DNA of 64,000 bases from Amycolatopsis anabasis (GCF_009765355.1 NZ_VTHK01000048.1:1-64000), one strand, 5' to 3'. Shown: positions 1 to 9,188, numbered from the stretch's first letter. The notes: generated by a model not told the origin, from the letters alone. Translations and numbers: made by a program.

Positions 1-51
1 CGATCATCGCAGCACGACGACCACCACCCGACAGCGGACCTGACTAGTTAC

Positions 52-87
52 CCGGCCGGAACACTCACGACCCCCAGCACCCGGTTC
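52..87. repeat. Half copy of intergenic palindrome family A
   Basis: The stretch has the right half of the palindrome seen complete near 34.75 kb: a GGCCGGAACACTCACGACCC core followed by the AGCACCCGGT tail. No matching left arm lies upstream, so this copy is truncated or decayed. The bases before it (1-47) are probably the 3' tail of a gene off the left edge; stops occur in two forward frames at 41-43 and 45-47, and I cannot say which frame is real. Confidence 0.5.
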
Positions 88-137
88 CCTTGCGCGTACC
101 CGGCGCCGAGCCGCGGTGTCTTGCGGTGCACGAAAAA

Positions 138-172
138 GCGCGATGCCCCCGCGGGAGGCAGGGGCATCGCGC
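138..172 (-). terminator. Intrinsic terminator of the coiled-coil gene
   Basis: A perfect 12-bp inverted repeat (GCGCGATGCCCC at 138-149, complement at 161-172) with an 11-nt loop is followed on the minus strand by five T residues. It lies 30 bp past the stop of the minus-strand gene ending at 202, a standard Rho-independent terminator layout. Confidence 0.85.
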
Positions 173-201
173 TGCGCGGTCCGGGTGGCCGGACCGCCGG
201 G

Positions 202-1278
202 TCAGGAGTCGGAGCTGCTGTCGTCGCTGGAGTCGGTCGACTTGGCCTCGGACTTCTTCGGGGCCCGGCCGTTGCGGGCGCGCCGCGGCTGGCGCGGAGC
301 CGGGGGCGGCGGGGCGATCTGCTGCGGGGCCGGGCCGCCGCCGAGCATCAGCTCCGCGAAGGTCGCCATGGCCTCGTCCAGCTGGCCGCCGATGCGCCGT
401 TCGGACTCCTCGTTGCTCTTCTTCACCAGCGAGGTCACCGCGTCGGTGTCCGGACGGGCGGACACCGTGCCCTCCACCTTGGACAGACCGCTCTTGAGCG
501 AGCCGTCCAGGTCGCCGAGCTGCGCGGTGAAGGCGTCCTCCACCTTGTCCAGCCGGCTCGCGAGGTCGTCCAGGCGGCCGGTGACCTTCTCCAGCCGGTC
601 GCCGAGGTTGTCCAGCCGGTCGGAGGCGTCCACCATCTCGCCGGTCTCGGTCAGCGCGACCTTCAGCGCCTCGGTGTTCGCGCTGATCTGGTCCTTGGTC
701 GTCGTCTCGAGGGCGTCGACGCGGGCCTTCACGTCGGCGTCGGTCGAGTCGATGCGCTCGCGCAACGCGCTTTCCGCGGCCTCGATGCGCTCCCGGACCG
801 GGCCGGGCAGGGCGTCGATCTTGCTGTCCTGCTTGTCCAGGTGGCCGTTCAGCTCGTCGAGGCGCCGGTGGATGTTCTGCAGCTTGTCCTCGAGGCCGTC
901 CATCCGGCCGGCGACGCCCTCGAACCGCGCGCCGACGCCGTCGAGGCGGCCGTCGAGCTGCGCGAACGGCTTGGCGAGCTTGTCGACGATGCTCTCCACC
1001 GAGCGGGCCAGTTCGGCGATGGCGTTGTCCTGCGCCTCGAGCCGGGTCATGGCCTCGTCGAGGCGCTCGGCCAGGACGCCGACCTCGGTGCGATCGGGCA
1101 GCTCGGACAGCCGCTTCCGTACCGCGCCGAGCGAGTCGACCGGCGCCAGGCGCGCGTAGATGTCGTCGAGGGCGTCGAAGATCTGCTGCTGCTCGCTCTC
1201 TCGGACTTCGGCCGCGCGCACCAGCATGTTGCGCATCCGGTCGAAGGACGGGGCGGCAATGTGGTTGTCAGTGGTCAC
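202..1278 (-). CDS. Conserved coiled-coil protein
   Basis: A 358-residue hydrophilic protein of unknown function. Residues about 60-290 are a nearly continuous series of heptad-like segments of the type RLDxLxxRLDxV, predicting long coiled coils. The last 50 residues are Pro/Ala/Arg-rich and end in a Ser/Asp-rich tail. There is no signal peptide or membrane segment, so it is probably cytoplasmic or a scaffold. The start is GTG with GAAGGA about 10 nt upstream. It is divergent from the adenosine deaminase gene and has its own terminator. Similar proteins occur in Pseudonocardiales, but no enzymatic motif is visible and I do not assign a role. Confidence 0.8.
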   Translation of the reverse strand: MTTDNHIAAPSFDRMRNMLVRAAEVRESEQQQIFDALDDIYARLAPVDSLGAVRKRLSELPDRTEVGVLAERLDEAMTRLEAQDNAIAELARSVESIVDKLAKPFAQLDGRLDGVGARFEGVAGRMDGLEDKLQNIHRRLDELNGHLDKQDSKIDALPGPVRERIEAAESALRERIDSTDADVKARVDALETTTKDQISANTEALKVALTETGEMVDASDRLDNLGDRLEKVTGRLDDLASRLDKVEDAFTAQLGDLDGSLKSGLSKVEGTVSARPDTDAVTSLVKKSNEESERRIGGQLDEAMATFAELMLGGGPAPQQIAPPPPAPRQPRRARNGRAPKKSEAKSTDSSDDSSSDS

Positions 1279-1497
1279 TGCGGTGTCCTTCGTCGGCGGG
1301 GAAAAGGAAGGGACGTGAGACCGAAGCTTAGCTTTTGCGGAATTGCTGTGAGTACGGCCCCCGGCAAGGTGGGAATGCCGTGGTCAACTCCGATGGCCGA
1401 TTGATGACAAGATCGTCAAAGCTGAGGGTTAAGTCAAGCGTGAGAGTTGTGGCTGTCGCGCCGCGTGTAGGTGAAAGTGGCTCGGTACCGTTGGTAC

Positions 1498-2589
1498 ATG
1501 TCGTTTGAAGCCGCAGCCCCCACCCTGGAAACGATTCGACGTGCGCCGAAGGTTCTGCTGCACGACCACCTGGACGGTGGCCTGCGGCCGGGAACGGTCG
1601 CCGAGTTGGCCGAGGCGCACGGGTACCGCGATCTGCCCACCACCGACCCGGTTGAGCTGGGCCGATGGTTCCGCGACGCCGCCGATTCCGGTTCGCTGGA
1701 GTCGTACCTGGAGACGTTCGCGCACACCTGCGGCGTCATGCAGACCGAGGACGCGCTGGTCCGGGTCGCCGCCGAATGCGCGGAGGACCTGGCTGCGGAC
1801 GGTGTTGTCTACGCCGAAGTTCGTTACGCTCCGGAGCTTTTCGTCGAGCAGGGCCTGTCGCTCGACGCGGTCGTGCGGGCCGTTCAAGCCGGGTTTGCGG
1901 AGGGTGAGCGTCGCGCGGCCGAACACGGCAATGTCATCCGAATGGGTACTTTGCTGTGTGCGATGCGTCAGCACGCTCGCGCTCAGGAAATCGCCGAGCT
2001 CACCGTGCGTTACCGGGACGAGGGCGTGGTCGGGTTCGACATCGCCGGACCGGAGGCCGGATTCCCGCCCACCCGCAATCTGGACGCATTCGAATACATG
2101 CGGACCAATAACGCGCATTTCACCATTCACGCGGGCGAGGCGTTCGGATTGGCGTCTATCTGGGAAGCCATCCAGCATTGCGGCGCCGAACGGCTCGGCC
2201 ACGGCGTGCGGATCACCGATGACATCGACACCTCCTCCGGTGCGGTGAAAATGGGCCGCCTCGCGCGGTATGTCCGGGACCGCCGGATTCCGCTGGAGAT
2301 CTGCCCGTCCTCGAACGTCCAGACCGGGGCGGCCCGCTCGATCGCCGAGCACCCGATCGGGTTGTTGTCGCGACTGCGCTTCCGGGTGACGGTGAACACG
2401 GACAACCGGTTGATGAGCGGCTGCACCATGTCCAGCGAGTTCGCCGCGCTCGTGGACGCGTTCGGCTTCGGCTGGGCGGATCTGCAGTGGTTCACGATCA
2501 ACGCGATGAAATCCGCGTTCATCGATTTCGACCAGCGACTCGACTTGATCAACAAAGTGATCAAACCCGGCTACGCCGCGCTTCTCTAA
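1498..2589 (+). CDS. add: Adenosine deaminase
   Basis: Hydrolytic deamination of adenosine or deoxyadenosine to inosine or deoxyinosine in purine salvage. The 363-residue protein has the metallo-hydrolase motifs in order: HDHLDGG near residue 22 (zinc-binding His pair), HAGEA near 211 (third metal His and catalytic Glu), LGHG near 234 (catalytic His) and a late NTDNR segment in place of the usual zinc-binding Asp-Asp motif. I start at the ATG at 1498 because the MSFEAA N-terminus matches the family; an in-frame GTG at 1471 would add nine residues. A TACCGT -10-like hexamer at 1486-1491 ends only 6 nt before this ATG, so the message may be leaderless. Other purine genes (PNP, upp, deoC) are further along. 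Confidence 0.93.
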   Translation: MSFEAAAPTLETIRRAPKVLLHDHLDGGLRPGTVAELAEAHGYRDLPTTDPVELGRWFRDAADSGSLESYLETFAHTCGVMQTEDALVRVAAECAEDLAADGVVYAEVRYAPELFVEQGLSLDAVVRAVQAGFAEGERRAAEHGNVIRMGTLLCAMRQHARAQEIAELTVRYRDEGVVGFDIAGPEAGFPPTRNLDAFEYMRTNNAHFTIHAGEAFGLASIWEAIQHCGAERLGHGVRITDDIDTSSGAVKMGRLARYVRDRRIPLEICPSSNVQTGAARSIAEHPIGLLSRLRFRVTVNTDNRLMSGCTMSSEFAALVDAFGFGWADLQWFTINAMKSAFIDFDQRLDLINKVIKPGYAALL

Positions 2590-2604
2590 TCCTGGGCTCT
2601 TCTC

Positions 2605-2657
2605 GGAAAGTGCCGCCACTTTCGGCTCGTACCAGGCCGAAAGTGGCGGCACTTTCC
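2605..2657 (+). terminator. Terminator hairpin after add
   Basis: Two perfectly complementary 22-nt arms (2605-2626 and 2636-2657) with a 9-nt loop start 16 bp after the add stop. The arm contains GAAAGTGCCGCCACTTTC, which is itself nearly palindromic. The core resembles the GAAAGTGC/GCACTTTC hairpin at 24.7 kb. Confidence 0.85.
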
Positions 2658-2660
2658 GTC

Positions 2661-2721
2661 TTGACGGTACTTAGCGTAGGCAACTAAGGTTCAGTATGTA
2701 GGACGGACTTCTTACATACTG
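2661..2721 (+). promoter_or_regulatory. Promoter and operator of the MFS gene
   Basis: A -35-like TTGACG (2661-2666) and a -10-like TAAGGT (2685-2690) are 18 bp apart. The spacer contains TTAG...CTAA half-sites. Immediately downstream a perfect 9-bp inverted repeat, CAGTATGTA / TACATACTG (2692-2700 and 2713-2721), covers the expected transcription start. This is a typical repressor-site geometry (TetR or MarR type), but no regulator gene is adjacent. Confidence 0.6.
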
Positions 2722-2723
2722 GG

Positions 2724-3959
2724 ATGGCGTGCATGGTTCAGGTCGCGGAGCGGAACACGGCGAGCAAGCGCCGGTGGCTGATCCTCGCGCTCGGCCTCGC
2801 CGCGCAGACCGCGAGCTGCTCGTTCCTGTACGGCATCCCGTTCCTGGTGCCCGCCATGCGGGATGCCGAAGGGCTGACCCTGGCGCAGGCGGGCACCGTG
2901 GTCGCCGCGCCGAGCATCGGCCTGCTGCTCACCCTGATCGCCTGGGGCGCCGCGGCGGACCGGTACGGCGAGCGGCTGATCATGGCGCTGGGTCTCGGGG
3001 TCTCCGGGCTGCTGCTGGCCTACGCGAGCCTCGGCACGCATTCCCTCGGCTCGCTGTTCGCGCTGTTCGCCCTCGCCGGGGCGACCACGGCGAGCGTGAA
3101 CGCCGCCAGCGGCCGCGTGGTGATGGGCTGGTTCTCGGTGTCCGAACGCGGTGTCGCCATGGGGATCCGGCAGACCGCGCAGCCGCTCGGCGTCGGGGTC
3201 GCCGCGCTCGGCCTGCCGCCGCTGGCCGAGCACTTCGGTTTCCGCGGCGCCCTGCTGCTGCCCGCGGGCCTCGCGGTGCTGGTGGCGCTGCTGGTCGCGT
3301 GGCTGGTGGTCGACCCGCCCCGCCCGGAAAAGTCCGATATGGCAGGGAAAGCGGAGAAACCGCCATCCCCGTATCGCGGGCCCACCTTGTGGCGGCTGCA
3401 CGGCGCGAGCGCGCTGCTGGTCGTGCCGCAGTTCGCGGTGTCCGCGTTCGCGCCGGTCTACCTGGTCACCGTGCAGCACTGGAGCGCCCCGGCCGCGGGC
3501 TGGTTCCTGGCGGCGGTGCAGGCGCTCGGCGCCCTCGGCCGCCTCGCGTCCGGTTACTGGTCCGATCGGGTGGGCAGCCGCCTGCGGCCGATGCGGCAAC
3601 TCGCGGTCGCCAGCGCCGCGGCGATGCTGCTGGTGGCCCTCGGCGACGCGAGCTGGCCGTGGCTGGTCGCCCTCGCGCTCGTCCTCGCCGCGGTGATCAC
3701 CGTGAGCGACAACGGATTGGGCTTCACCGCGTCCGCCGAATTCGCCGGACTGTCCTGGGCGGGCCGGGCGATGGGCACGCAGAACACCGCGCAGAACCTC
3801 GCGGCCGCGGCGACCCCGCCGCTGCTGGGCCTGGTGATCGGCGATTCGCGGTACGCGCTGGCGTATTGCGTGGCCGCGGTGTTCCCGCTGTGCGCGATCG
3901 GACTGGTGCCGGTCCGGGCCGAACTCAGCCGTGCTCGTCGTAGAAATCCGGCGGCGTGA
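2724..3959 (+). CDS. Major facilitator superfamily transporter
   Basis: A 411-residue integral membrane protein with about twelve hydrophobic segments in two halves joined by a charged cytoplasmic loop near residues 200-220 (KSDMAGKAEKPPSP). The AADRYGERL motif after helix 2 and the SDRVG motif in the second half are the conserved MFS loop 2-3 and 8-9 signatures. The substrate is unknown; the gene stands alone behind an operator-bearing promoter, which fits an inducible exporter. The start could be 2724 or the second Met at 2733; neither has a strong ribosome binding site. The 3' end overlaps the convergent acetyltransferase by 35 bp. Confidence 0.88.
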   Translation: MACMVQVAERNTASKRRWLILALGLAAQTASCSFLYGIPFLVPAMRDAEGLTLAQAGTVVAAPSIGLLLTLIAWGAAADRYGERLIMALGLGVSGLLLAYASLGTHSLGSLFALFALAGATTASVNAASGRVVMGWFSVSERGVAMGIRQTAQPLGVGVAALGLPPLAEHFGFRGALLLPAGLAVLVALLVAWLVVDPPRPEKSDMAGKAEKPPSPYRGPTLWRLHGASALLVVPQFAVSAFAPVYLVTVQHWSAPAAGWFLAAVQALGALGRLASGYWSDRVGSRLRPMRQLAVASAAAMLLVALGDASWPWLVALALVLAAVITVSDNGLGFTASAEFAGLSWAGRAMGTQNTAQNLAAAATPPLLGLVIGDSRYALAYCVAAVFPLCAIGLVPVRAELSRARRRNPAA

Positions 3960-4464
3960 CCGTGCCGGACAGCCAGTCCGAGCGCAGGATCGCGTAGCCG
4001 ACCGTGTCGTGCAGCGTGCCGTCCCCGCCCGGCCAGGCCTGGCGGTAGTGCGCCTCTTTCGCGTACCCGCAGCGGCGGAAGACCCGCCGCATACCGCGGT
4101 TGTCCCGGCGCGTCGTGCCCTCGATCCGGTTGACCGCGGGGAACTCGGTGAACAGGTACCGCGTCAGCCATCCGACCGCGTGCGTGCCGATGCCCCGGCC
4201 GCGCCACGCGGCGCCGATCCGGAGGTCGAACAGCGGCGTGCCGTCGTCCAGATCGAACATCCGGACCACGCCCGCGCGCGTGCCGTCGGCGACGATCCAG
4301 AAGGTCCGCGCCGAGCCGCCGTCGTAGTACCCGTCGGCGACCCACCGGGCGACCGCGCGCTTGTCGACCACCGGCGCCGAATGGAACGGCCACACCTCAC
4401 CGGCGAGGAAGTCGGCCAGCGGCTCCGCCTCGGAGGGCGCGAACCGCCGGTACCCCAGGTCCAC
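3925..4464 (-). CDS. GNAT family N-acetyltransferase
   Basis: A 179-residue cytoplasmic acetyl-CoA-dependent N-acetyltransferase; acceptor unknown. The acetyl-CoA pyrophosphate-binding loop (motif A) is visible as AAWRGRGIGTHA, followed by an NRGMRRVFRRCGY segment typical of the C-terminal half of the fold. The GTG start at 4464 lies two bases past the TGA of the upstream gene, so the two are probably translationally coupled. Its function may be linked to the acidic protein encoded upstream, but nothing in the sequence proves this. Confidence 0.85.
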   Translation of the reverse strand: MDLGYRRFAPSEAEPLADFLAGEVWPFHSAPVVDKRAVARWVADGYYDGGSARTFWIVADGTRAGVVRMFDLDDGTPLFDLRIGAAWRGRGIGTHAVGWLTRYLFTEFPAVNRIEGTTRRDNRGMRRVFRRCGYAKEAHYRQAWPGGDGTLHDTVGYAILRSDWLSGTVTPPDFYDEHG

Positions 4465-4465
4465 C

Positions 4466-5734
4466 TCAGTGCGTGCGGAAGCGGTTCTCCAAGGACTCGA
4501 CGAGCTTGCGCCAGGCGGCCTGTTCGGTGTCGAACGGGGCGCTCGGCGCGAGCCGGGTCGGGTCCGGCCGCAGCACGAACGAGACCAGCCAGCCCAGGCT
4601 CTCCGAGGTGGACAGCGCGGTCGCCACGCTGTCGTCGCCCGCCCAGTCGGCCGCGTCGGTGACCAGTTCGACGGCCAGCTCCAGCTGGGTCGGGTCGATC
4701 GAATCGATCCCCTCGGCGAGGTCCTCGTCCAGCCCGGCGAGCACGTAGGTGTTCTCGGTGTCGACGTCGATCTCGAGCTCGCCCGCGGTGGCCTTCGCCA
4801 GCACCTCGTCCCAAGTGGACACTTCGGCCAGATCGGTGTCGGCGAACTCCTTGCCGTCGGCCAGCGCCCGGGCGAGCGCCTTCTCCGAGGAGAACACGTC
4901 GATCTCGCCGTCGGAACCGAGGAAGATCGGTTCGTCGTCGAGGTAGCAGCGCAACGTGAAGTACTCGTTGTCCCCGGTGATGATCTTGATCGGGTCGATG
5001 CCGACCTCGGCCCAGAAACCGACCGGGCCGTCCTCCTCTTCGGCATCGGAGTCGGCCGCGGTGTCGGCGTCCTCGACGGTGTCCAGGTCGTCGTCCTCGG
5101 CGTCGACGCCCGCCTCGGCCTCCGCGGACTCCTCGTGGAACGCGGCGAGCTCCTCGGCGGTCTGCTCCAGCACCGCGGCGTCCACGTCCGGCACGGTCAC
5201 CAGGCCGTCGATGGCGTCCAGCACGGTGTCCCACTTCTCGGACACCGCCTCGGACAGGTCGGTCCACAGCCGCTCGCCCTCGCGGCCGGTGAACGGCAGG
5301 CGCCCCTGCTCGAGCAGCGAGAAGCCCTCGCACGCGTCGAGCACCTCGTGCACCTCGTCCAGCTCGCACACGTCGGCCAGCGAACGCACGATGCCGACGA
5401 TCTCGGCCAGCTCGCCGATCGTCCAGGAGTCCGGCTCCTCGGCGACCAGCTCGGGCACGCCGACCAGGTCGTAGGAGTGGTCGTCGTCCGGGATCAGCTC
5501 CGGCACGTTCAGCGCGGGCACCACGCTCCACGCCGGGTGGTCGATGAGGTCGTGCTGCTCCGCGGTGCGGACGAACGCCGCCAGGTGCGCGGCGTCCGGG
5601 AAGGCGTAGAGGTCCTCCTCGTCGCCGAGGAACGCCTCCCACTCCTCGCCGTCCTCGCGCCAGCGCGGCGCCCACAGGGTCACCAGATCGCCCTGTGGCA
5701 GCCCGAGCTCGATCGGGATGATGTCCTGTGCCAT
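4466..5734 (-). CDS. Conserved acidic hypothetical protein
   Basis: A 422-residue strongly acidic cytoplasmic protein. Residues about 200-235 are a low-complexity Glu/Asp/Ala linker between two globular halves. The second half contains a GFWAEVGIDPIKIIT segment and repeated strand-like units with the pattern YTLRCYLDDEP and TYVLAGLDE. Proteins of this type in Pseudonocardiaceae are, as I recall, often labelled primosomal protein without experimental basis, so I leave function open. The ATG at 5734 is preceded by GGAGGG. It is followed directly by the GNAT gene and is divergent from the helicase. Confidence 0.75.
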   Translation of the reverse strand: MAQDIIPIELGLPQGDLVTLWAPRWREDGEEWEAFLGDEEDLYAFPDAAHLAAFVRTAEQHDLIDHPAWSVVPALNVPELIPDDDHSYDLVGVPELVAEEPDSWTIGELAEIVGIVRSLADVCELDEVHEVLDACEGFSLLEQGRLPFTGREGERLWTDLSEAVSEKWDTVLDAIDGLVTVPDVDAAVLEQTAEELAAFHEESAEAEAGVDAEDDDLDTVEDADTAADSDAEEEDGPVGFWAEVGIDPIKIITGDNEYFTLRCYLDDEPIFLGSDGEIDVFSSEKALARALADGKEFADTDLAEVSTWDEVLAKATAGELEIDVDTENTYVLAGLDEDLAEGIDSIDPTQLELAVELVTDAADWAGDDSVATALSTSESLGWLVSFVLRPDPTRLAPSAPFDTEQAAWRKLVESLENRFRTH

Positions 5735-5895
5735 TCCAGCCCTCCGGATAACCACCTGTGTACGCGCCCGACCCTGACATGTTCCCCTGTCGGTGCGCGG
5801 TACCGCGCAGCCTACGGGTTTTCGCCCTCGATGTGGCGATCGGCCCTGGCGACCTGCAGCGGTGTTCGAGCCGGGATGGCACGATCTAGGGCAAG

Positions 5896-8412
5896 ATGAG
5901 CCTCCCAGACGCACTCCCCGCAGGTCCAGACTCCGCCGACCCCGATGCGCTGTTCGACGCGTTCTCCGGCTGGGCCGCAGGTCGCGGGCTCGAGCTGTAC
6001 CCCGCGCAGGAGGAGGCGCTGATCGAGGTCGTCTCCGGGGCGAACGTGATCCTGTCCACCCCGACCGGGTCGGGGAAGAGCCTGGTCGCGGTGGGCGCGC
6101 ACTTCACCGCGCTGGCCCAGGGGCGGCGCAGCTACTACACCGCGCCGATCAAGGCGCTGGTCTCGGAGAAGTTCTTCGCCCTGATCGAGGTCTTCGGCGC
6201 GGACAACGTCGGCATGATGACCGGCGACTCCAGCGTCAACGCGGACGCGCCGATCATCTGCTGCACCGCGGAGATCCTGGCGAACATCGCGTTGCGCTTC
6301 GGCGCCTCGGCCGAGGTCGGGCAGGTGGTGGCCGACGAGTTCCACTTCTACTCCGAGCCGGACCGCGGCTGGGCGTGGCAAGTTCCGTTGCTCGAACTGC
6401 CCCAGGCGCAATTCGTGCTGATGTCGGCGACGCTGGGCGACGTGTCCTTCTTCGAGAAGGACCTCACGCGGCGCACCGGGCGGCCGACCGCCGTGGTCAC
6501 CTCGGCCGAGCGGCCGGTCCCGCTGACCTACCGCTACGCGCTCACGCCGCTGCACGAGACCATGAGCGAGCTGCTGCACGGCGGCCAGGCGCCGGTCTAC
6601 GTGGTGCACTTCTCGCAGGCCGCCGCGGTGGAACGGGCGCAGGCGCTGATGAGCATCAACGTCACCACCCGCGCGGAGAAGGACGCGATCGCGGAAATGA
6701 TCGGCGACTTCCGGTTCGCCGCGGGGTTCGGGCGGACGCTGTCGCGACTCGTCCGGCACGGGATCGGTGTGCACCACGCGGGCATGTTGCCGAAGTACCG
6801 GCGGCTTGTCGAGCAGCTCGCGCAGGCCGGGCTGCTCAAGGTGATCTGCGGGACCGACACCCTGGGCGTGGGCATCAACGTGCCGATCCGGACCGTGGTC
6901 TTCTCCGCGCTGACCAAGTACGACGGCGTGCGCCAGCGGCACCTCAAGGCGCGCGAGTTCCACCAGATCGCCGGGCGGGCCGGCCGGGCGGGGTTCGACA
7001 CCGACGGGTACGTCGTGGTCGAGGCGCCGGACCACGTGATCGAGAACGCCAAGGCGCTGGAGAAGGCGGGCGACGACCCGAAGAAGAAGCGCAAGATCGT
7101 GCGGAAGAAGGCGCCCGAGGGGTTCGTCAACTGGACCGAGTCCACCTTCGACCGGCTGGTGGCCGCCGATCCGGAGCCGCTCACCTCCAGCTTCCACGTG
7201 AGCCATTCGATGCTGCTCAACGTGGTGGCCCGGCCGGGGAACTTCTTCGAGCACATGCGGCATCTGCTGGAGGACAACCACGAGGACCGGCCGGCGCAGC
7301 GCAAGCACATCCTGCGCGCGATCGCGATCTACCGCGCGCTGCTCGCGGCGGGGGTGGTGGAGCGGCTGGACGCGCCGGACGAGCAGGGGCGGATCGTCCG
7401 GCTGACCGTCGACCTGCAGTTCGACTTCGCACTGAACCAGCCGCTGTCGCCGTTCGCGCTGGCCGCGATCGAACTGCTCGACACCGGTTCGCCGAGCTAT
7501 CCGCTGGACGTGGTGTCCATTGTAGAATCCACAGTGGAGGATCCGCGGCCGGTGCTGTCGCAGCAGAAGTTCAAGGCCCGCGGGGAAGCGGTCTCCGCGA
7601 TGAAGGCCGAGGGCATCGAGTACGACGAGCGGATGGAGCTGCTGGAGGACATCACCCATCCCAAGCCGCTGGAGGAGCTGCTGCAGGCGGCGTACGCGAC
7701 CTACCGGCAGGGGCATCCGTGGGTCGCCGACTACCAGCTTTCGCCGAAGTCCGTGGTGCGCGACATGTACGAGCGCGCGATGAACTTCGTGGAGTACATC
7801 GGTTTCTACTCGCTCGCGCGGTCCGAGGGGCTCGTCCTGCGGTACCTGGCCGACGTCTACGACGCGTTGCGGCACACCGTGCCGGACGAGGCGAAGACCG
7901 AACCGTTGCAGGACCTCATCGAATGGCTCGGCGAACTGGTGCGGCAGGTGGACTCCAGCCTGCTCGACGAATGGGAAGCGTTGCGGCATCCGGAAGAGCA
8001 CGAGGGGGAGGTGCGCCCGGCCCTGCCGGAGGGCCCGCCCCCGGTCACCCGGAACGAGCGCGCGTTCCGGGTCCTGGTGCGCAACCAGCTCTTCCGCCGG
8101 GTCGAGCTGGCCGCGCGCCGGGCCTACGTCGAACTCGGCGAGCTGGACGCGGCGTCCGGCTGGGACGACGTCGAATGGGAGAACGCGCTGGAGGAGTACT
8201 TCGAGCAGCACGACTCGATCGGCATCGGCCCGGACGCCCGCGGCCCGGCGCTGCTGATCATCGAGCAGGAGCCGGCGATCTGGCGGGTGCGCCAGATCTT
8301 CGACGATCCGGCGGGCGACCACGACTGGGGCATCAGCGCCGAGGTCGACCTGGCGGCCTCGGACGAGGCGGGCGCCGCGGTGCTCCGGGTGACCCGCGTC
8401 GACCAGCTCTGA
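5896..8412 (+). CDS. Ski2-like DEAD/DEAH helicase with DUF3516-type C-terminus
   Basis: An 838-residue superfamily 2 helicase. Motif I is STPTGSGKS near residue 54, motif II is DEFH near 146, motif III is SATLG near 177, motif V is GTDTLGVGINVP near 322 and motif VI is QIAGRAGRAG near 358. The HHAGMLPKYRRLVEQ segment before motif V places it with Ski2/Lhr-type nucleic-acid unwinding enzymes. The long C-terminal region (about 420-838) matches what I know as DUF3516, found fused to such helicases in actinobacteria. Likely role is RNA or DNA remodelling; the substrate cannot be told from sequence. The start ATG lies 12 codons before the conserved body. Confidence 0.88.
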   Translation: MSLPDALPAGPDSADPDALFDAFSGWAAGRGLELYPAQEEALIEVVSGANVILSTPTGSGKSLVAVGAHFTALAQGRRSYYTAPIKALVSEKFFALIEVFGADNVGMMTGDSSVNADAPIICCTAEILANIALRFGASAEVGQVVADEFHFYSEPDRGWAWQVPLLELPQAQFVLMSATLGDVSFFEKDLTRRTGRPTAVVTSAERPVPLTYRYALTPLHETMSELLHGGQAPVYVVHFSQAAAVERAQALMSINVTTRAEKDAIAEMIGDFRFAAGFGRTLSRLVRHGIGVHHAGMLPKYRRLVEQLAQAGLLKVICGTDTLGVGINVPIRTVVFSALTKYDGVRQRHLKAREFHQIAGRAGRAGFDTDGYVVVEAPDHVIENAKALEKAGDDPKKKRKIVRKKAPEGFVNWTESTFDRLVAADPEPLTSSFHVSHSMLLNVVARPGNFFEHMRHLLEDNHEDRPAQRKHILRAIAIYRALLAAGVVERLDAPDEQGRIVRLTVDLQFDFALNQPLSPFALAAIELLDTGSPSYPLDVVSIVESTVEDPRPVLSQQKFKARGEAVSAMKAEGIEYDERMELLEDITHPKPLEELLQAAYATYRQGHPWVADYQLSPKSVVRDMYERAMNFVEYIGFYSLARSEGLVLRYLADVYDALRHTVPDEAKTEPLQDLIEWLGELVRQVDSSLLDEWEALRHPEEHEGEVRPALPEGPPPVTRNERAFRVLVRNQLFRRVELAARRAYVELGELDAASGWDDVEWENALEEYFEQHDSIGIGPDARGPALLIIEQEPAIWRVRQIFDDPAGDHDWGISAEVDLAASDEAGAAVLRVTRVDQL

Positions 8413-8460
8413 GCGTGCGATCATCGGATTGAATTCTCGCCTCGACGGGCGGAATAACGG

Positions 8461-8880
8461 TCAGGGCAGTAACGTCAGCGCCTTGACGTGACGGGGCCGG
8501 ACCACTGTGAAGTGCCGCAGGTCGAGGGTGGCCACTTCGGCGACGTTCAGCCGTTCCGCCACGGCGATCACCGACGCGTCACTCGTGCCGAGGGGCAAGT
8601 CGGCGTACTGGTCGACCAGATCGGCAACGCGATCGTAGTCCGCGTTGGTCAAGTCGACTGGCACGAAGTCGCCCGCTGCGAGCGAGCGGAGAAAGCCCGC
8701 CTCAGTCCGGGCTCCGGCGTACTTGGCGAGCATGAAGCCGACTTCGCCCAGGATAGGCGCGGGAACGAGGATCGGCCGATTGGCCAGGTGCAGGCCGGTG
8801 AACAGTTCGATGCACCGGTGGTAATCGGGGTCCTTGGTGAAGGCAGCGGCGACCAGGGGCCCCGTGTCGCAGATGATCAC
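8461..8880 (-). CDS. PIN-domain ribonuclease, VapC-like toxin
   Basis: A 139-residue PIN-domain protein, the expected VapC length. The acidic metal-binding set is intact: Asp5 (IICDTGP), Glu46 (ILGEVGF), Asp101 (GTSDAS) and Asp120 (ATLDLRHF). Family members cleave specific RNAs, often tRNAs, and are held inactive by a cognate VapB. The GTG start at 8880 is two bases after the stop of the small upstream gene, the classical antitoxin-toxin order and coupling. Target RNA is unknown. Confidence 0.88.
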   Translation of the reverse strand: MIICDTGPLVAAAFTKDPDYHRCIELFTGLHLANRPILVPAPILGEVGFMLAKYAGARTEAGFLRSLAAGDFVPVDLTNADYDRVADLVDQYADLPLGTSDASVIAVAERLNVAEVATLDLRHFTVVRPRHVKALTLLP

Positions 8881-8882
8881 GT

Positions 8883-9089
8883 CTACCGGCCGAAGCCTTC
8901 TTGTAGCAGTTCTTCACTGCGTGCGCCGTAGGCCGTGCCGTCGCCCTCGGCGCTGCCGAACCACGTCGGCGGCCAAGGACGCTCGGCGGCCGGGCGGAGA
9001 TGCTTGCGCACGTCAGCCAGGACTTGTGGCACCTGGTCTTCCGGAAGCTCTTCGACCAGGCGCAGCAACTCGTCACGCTCAGCGCTCAT
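8883..9089 (-). CDS. Small antitoxin-like protein upstream of the PIN toxin
   Basis: A 68-residue protein beginning MSAERDELL. The N-terminal 30 residues are a charged amphipathic helical segment (LLRLVEELPEDQVPQVLADV), followed by a Trp/Pro-containing middle and a C-terminal helix ending EELLQEGFGR that could wrap the toxin. I see no clear AbrB or ribbon-helix-helix DNA-binding motif. The assignment as antitoxin rests on size, position directly before the PIN gene and the 2-bp gap. A longer in-frame start upstream (9173) is less likely because its extra residues look non-coding. Confidence 0.7.
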   Translation of the reverse strand: MSAERDELLRLVEELPEDQVPQVLADVRKHLRPAAERPWPPTWFGSAEGDGTAYGARSEELLQEGFGR

Positions 9090-9188
9090 GCTCGTCAGTC
9101 TACGACCAAACGGCAGGCCGCGAGAGCCGATGGAAGTCGGCATGCCGCATGACCGGATCCTCCGATGCGTCACAACCGTTGACTCGTG

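Noticed and set aside
90..1159. Forward-strand reading frames opposite the coiled-coil gene
   Set aside because: The minus-strand frame has correct codon bias, a coherent coiled-coil product and a terminator with T-run; the forward frames give Arg/Ser-rich nonsense.
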